From positions 1 to 6,970 of the forward strand of contig CAMESA010000048.1 in the NCBI GenBank assembly GCA_945935945.1: a stretch of DNA of 6,970 bases, in the 5' to 3' direction. Position numbers and translations under genes: made by a program. The stretch is from an uncultured Mollicutes bacterium. GTDB taxonomy: Bacteria; Bacillota_I; Bacilli_A; RFN20; CAG-826. Shown piece by piece: positions 4,634 through 6,970 of this stretch. Position 1 is the stretch's first letter, and every line of letters begins with the position of its first letter. Below the pieces are notes generated by a model. That model made no database searches. It was not told the DNA's origin and was given only the letters and a program-made list of their open reading frames with translations.

Positions 4634-6970
4634 TTATTTGATAAATTTACCCTTATTTTTACCCTTAGAAGCATGTACTAACACGGTTCCATTTTGAGAC
4701 TTTGCTAAAGCGTTTGCATACTCAAGTGCTTCGACTTTAGTCTTGAAAGTTTTAATAACTTTCAAGCCAGATTTTAATGAGATTTTCCAAACTCCATCGA
4801 CTTTTCTAACGTAATAAACCTTTTTATATTCGCCACTTCTTTGCTTTAATAAAGTTTCACTTGGCTCATTTTTATTATCGGCTTTTTCGTCTGTGATGAT
4901 TTCAATTTCTTCAATTTCATCTTCTTCAACATTATCAGAAGTAATTTCATTTTCAGGTTCAGAAGGAGTTGAATCTTCTTTGATATCTTCTATATTCGAG
5001 ATATTTTCAGAAGTATTTTCCTCTTCATTATCAATTTTTAAAATTTCTTCTTTATATTTTTCAACTTCTGCTTTATTAGCTAAGATGAAATGACCTGGAC
5101 AAATTTCAACAAATGTTGGCTTATCTTCACTGTAATCGTGAGCAGATTTTGGATCATAATGGATACGAACTCTATCTCTTTCACTGAGTGGGTTAGGTCT
5201 TGGGATAGCACTTAACAAACTCTTTGTGTATGGATGGAGAGGATGTTTGAATAATTCATCGCTTGTTGCAAGTTCGACTACTTCTCCGAAATACATAACA
5301 GCAATTCTATCACAGAAATATTTAACAACACTTAAGTCATGAGCAATAAACATAATTGATAAGCCCATTTCTTCTTTCAAATCATTCAATAAATTAATAA
5401 TTTGTGCTCTAATTGAGACGTCAAGTGCACTGATAGGTTCATCACAAATTAATAATTTTGGATTCATGATAAGAGCACGAGCTATACCAATTCTTTGTCT
5501 TTGACCACCTGAGAATTCATGTGGGTAACGATTGCAGTAATCAGCAATGAGTCCAACTTTTTCTAATACTTCAACAACTTTTTGATGATTTTCTTCACGA
5601 TTTGTATATCCTTGAATCTTTAAACCTTCTTGAATGATGTCTTCAACAGTCATTCGAGGATCAAGTGAGTCAATTGGATCTTGGAAAATCATTTGAATTT
5701 CGTTCAATAATTTTCTACTTGCATGTTTATTATCGTAACGAATTTGTTTGATTTTATTCTTTTGAACCAAGCAAATATCATCTTTAAGTTGCTTTTGTTT
5801 TCTAAATTCTTCATTATAAGCTTCTTTTGTAATTTCACCATTTTTAAGTTTTTCATTTAATGATGCGATAGCTTGCTTATATCTGATTTTAGTATATTTA
5901 ATTTCTTTTTCGTTCCATCTTGAACCAGCACTTATTCTATATCCTTTATAATATATAGAACCACTAGTTATTTTATATAAACCAATAATTGATCTACCTG
6001 TTGTTGTTTTACCACAACCTGATTCACCAACAACACCAAAGCATTCGCCTTCCTTGATTTGGAAACTAACATCATGAACTGCTTTTAATTTAGTTCTATT
6101 TGGTCCTTTTCCAAAGAAGAAATATTGTTTTAAATGATTAACACTTAAAATAATGTTGTTTTTAACATATTCTTCTTTATATTTAGCTTTGCTACGAATA
6201 TTAATGATTTCTTTTTCGACGTTTTCTTTGCTTACGCCTTCAATTTCATTAACACTTTCTTTGTTCGAAACTTCATTTACGTCGATTGAGTTGTCTTTTT
6301 CAACAACCACTTTGCCTTCTTCATAATTATGATAAGCGTTGAGATTGTTTTTAATAAGTTGAGATTTAATTGTGTTACTCTTAACTTCCTCAACAAATTT
6401 GAATGACTCTTCAGGAATTTTATTTGCTGATTTTTCGCTGTTTTTGTTATTTTCAAAGTCTTTTATAGAATTTGCGATACGAGTTTTAACAATTTTTGGC
6501 ATCTCAACAGTTGGTGCATCTTCATGTAATAACCAAGTTGCAGCATAATGTGTGTCGCTAACTTTGAAGAATGGAGGTTCATACATGAAATCAATGTCCA
6601 TTGCATATTTACTTCTTAAAGCAAATGCATCGCCTTTTGGTGGGAAACGCATATCTGGTGGAGTTCCTGGAATTGCTTCAAGTTTTTCTTTTGAGTCAAG
6701 ATCAGGAATTGATGATAAAAGTGCCCAAGTGTATGGATGTTTAGGATTGTAGAAAATTTCATAACTTGTACCATATTCAACAATCTTACCAGCATACATG
6801 ACTGCAACTCTATCAGCCATATTTGCAACAACGCCTAAGTCATGAGTGATAAATATACATGAAAGTCCTCTTTCTCTCTTTAATTTATTAATTAATTCAA
6901 GAATTTGAGCTTGAATTGTAACATCAAGAGCTGTTGTTGGCTCATCACAAATCAAAATATCAGGATCTGC
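4634..6970 (-). CDS. OppD-OppF fused oligopeptide transporter ATPase with DUF2188-like tail (5' end off the window)
   Basis: The visible 778 codons hold the end of one ABC ATPase, a whole second one and a new tail. The OppD part starts at Walker B (LICDEPTTALDV, Asp9), has the H-loop His43, then the oligopeptide C-terminal domain to about 150. That domain lacks the usual four cysteines (GDAFALRSKYAMDIDF...ATWL). A charged linker (about 158-270) leads to a complete OppF: Walker A GESGCGKTT (315-323), a helical charged insertion (about 345-424), Q-loop FQDP (427-432), signature SGGQRQ (487-492), Walker B ICDEP (Asp510), H-loop His544, then an AmiF-like C-terminal region. An acidic stretch (about 646-708) precedes a DUF2188-like domain (about 715-778). 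There is no Met codon from just after the OppD domain to the OppF Q-loop, so this is a true fusion and not two overlapping genes. It would power the OppBC channel as both ATPase halves. Confidence 0.93.
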   Translation of the reverse strand, partial: ADPDILICDEPTTALDVTIQAQILELINKLKRERGLSCIFITHDLGVVANMADRVAVMYAGKIVEYGTSYEIFYNPKHPYTWALLSSIPDLDSKEKLEAIPGTPPDMRFPPKGDAFALRSKYAMDIDFMYEPPFFKVSDTHYAATWLLHEDAPTVEMPKIVKTRIANSIKDFENNKNSEKSANKIPEESFKFVEEVKSNTIKSQLIKNNLNAYHNYEEGKVVVEKDNSIDVNEVSNKESVNEIEGVSKENVEKEIINIRSKAKYKEEYVKNNIILSVNHLKQYFFFGKGPNRTKLKAVHDVSFQIKEGECFGVVGESGCGKTTTGRSIIGLYKITSGSIYYKGYRISAGSRWNEKEIKYTKIRYKQAIASLNEKLKNGEITKEAYNEEFRKQKQLKDDICLVQKNKIKQIRYDNKHASRKLLNEIQMIFQDPIDSLDPRMTVEDIIQEGLKIQGYTNREENHQKVVEVLEKVGLIADYCNRYPHEFSGGQRQRIGIARALIMNPKLLICDEPISALDVSIRAQIINLLNDLKEEMGLSIMFIAHDLSVVKYFCDRIAVMYFGEVVELATSDELFKHPLHPYTKSLLSAIPRPNPLSERDRVRIHYDPKSAHDYSEDKPTFVEICPGHFILANKAEVEKYKEEILKIDNEEENTSENISNIEDIKEDSTPSEPENEITSDNVEEDEIEEIEIITDEKADNKNEPSETLLKQRSGEYKKVYYVRKVDGVWKISLKSGLKVIKTFKTKVEALEYANALAKSQNGTVLVHASKGKNKGKFIK
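4637..4828 (-). other. DUF2188-like domain at the C-terminus of OppDF
   Basis: The last 64 residues match the DUF2188 pattern as I know it: a start such as KVYYVRKVDGVWKI, then F-K-T-K-x-E-A-L-x-x-A, then LAKSQNG, then a final V-x-V-H-x-x-x-G. DUF2188 is a short domain of unknown function, usually a stand-alone protein or a tail on other proteins. Its presence on a transporter ATPase, behind an acidic spacer, is unusual. The match is from memory of the family consensus. Confidence 0.7.

Noticed and set aside
4893..5093. Plus-strand Ser/Ile-rich frame
   Set aside because: It is the complement of the acidic Glu/Asp-rich spacer of OppDF; the Ser/Ile richness is a by-product of GAA/GAT codons read in reverse.

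Overview
The window is an oligopeptide ABC-importer (Opp/Ami-type) locus, and every confident gene is on the minus strand. The DNA is very AT-rich. Shine-Dalgarno sites are strong (AAGGAGG, AGGAGC). oppB ends with TGA in an ATGA overlap with oppC, so TGA is a normal stop, which argues against a Mycoplasma-type code. The proteins resemble the streptococcal/lactococcal Ami/Opp branch. OppF has a long helical insertion and an acidic C-terminal tail of the kind I associate with mollicute-like lineages. Together this suggests a low-GC Bacillota or mollicute-related bacterium (for example an Erysipelotrichia, RF39 or Acholeplasma-like lineage). This is inference, and no species can be named.

Reading right to left, in the direction of transcription: 6970-4634 is the 3' part of one ORF that fuses the two ATPases, OppD and OppF, and ends in a DUF2188-like domain. 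4633-3808 is an 826-base non-coding gap with at least three terminator-like hairpins, nested inverted repeats and a probable promoter. 3807-1423 is oppA, a large lipoprotein that binds peptides. A 14-bp perfect hairpin follows at 1372-1405. 1344-388 is oppB (permease), and 391 to the left edge is the start of oppC (second permease), translationally coupled to oppB.

Together the genes would form a peptide importer. OppA is anchored by lipid outside the membrane and hands peptides to the OppB-OppC channel, which the OppD-OppF ATPase drives from inside. The gene order (DF, then A, B, C) and the terminators in the gap suggest two transcription units. The second, oppABC, appears to have its own promoter with a 16-bp palindrome filling the -35/-10 spacer, and possibly a structured leader ending in a terminator further upstream.

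Most of the window is a well-known transporter. The parts worth a second look are the Met-free OppD-OppF fusion, the DUF2188-like tail, the EF-hand-like loop in OppA, and the regulatory architecture of the 826-base gap. I found no tRNA, rRNA, CRISPR array or insertion sequence, and nothing I would call a new defence or mobile system.
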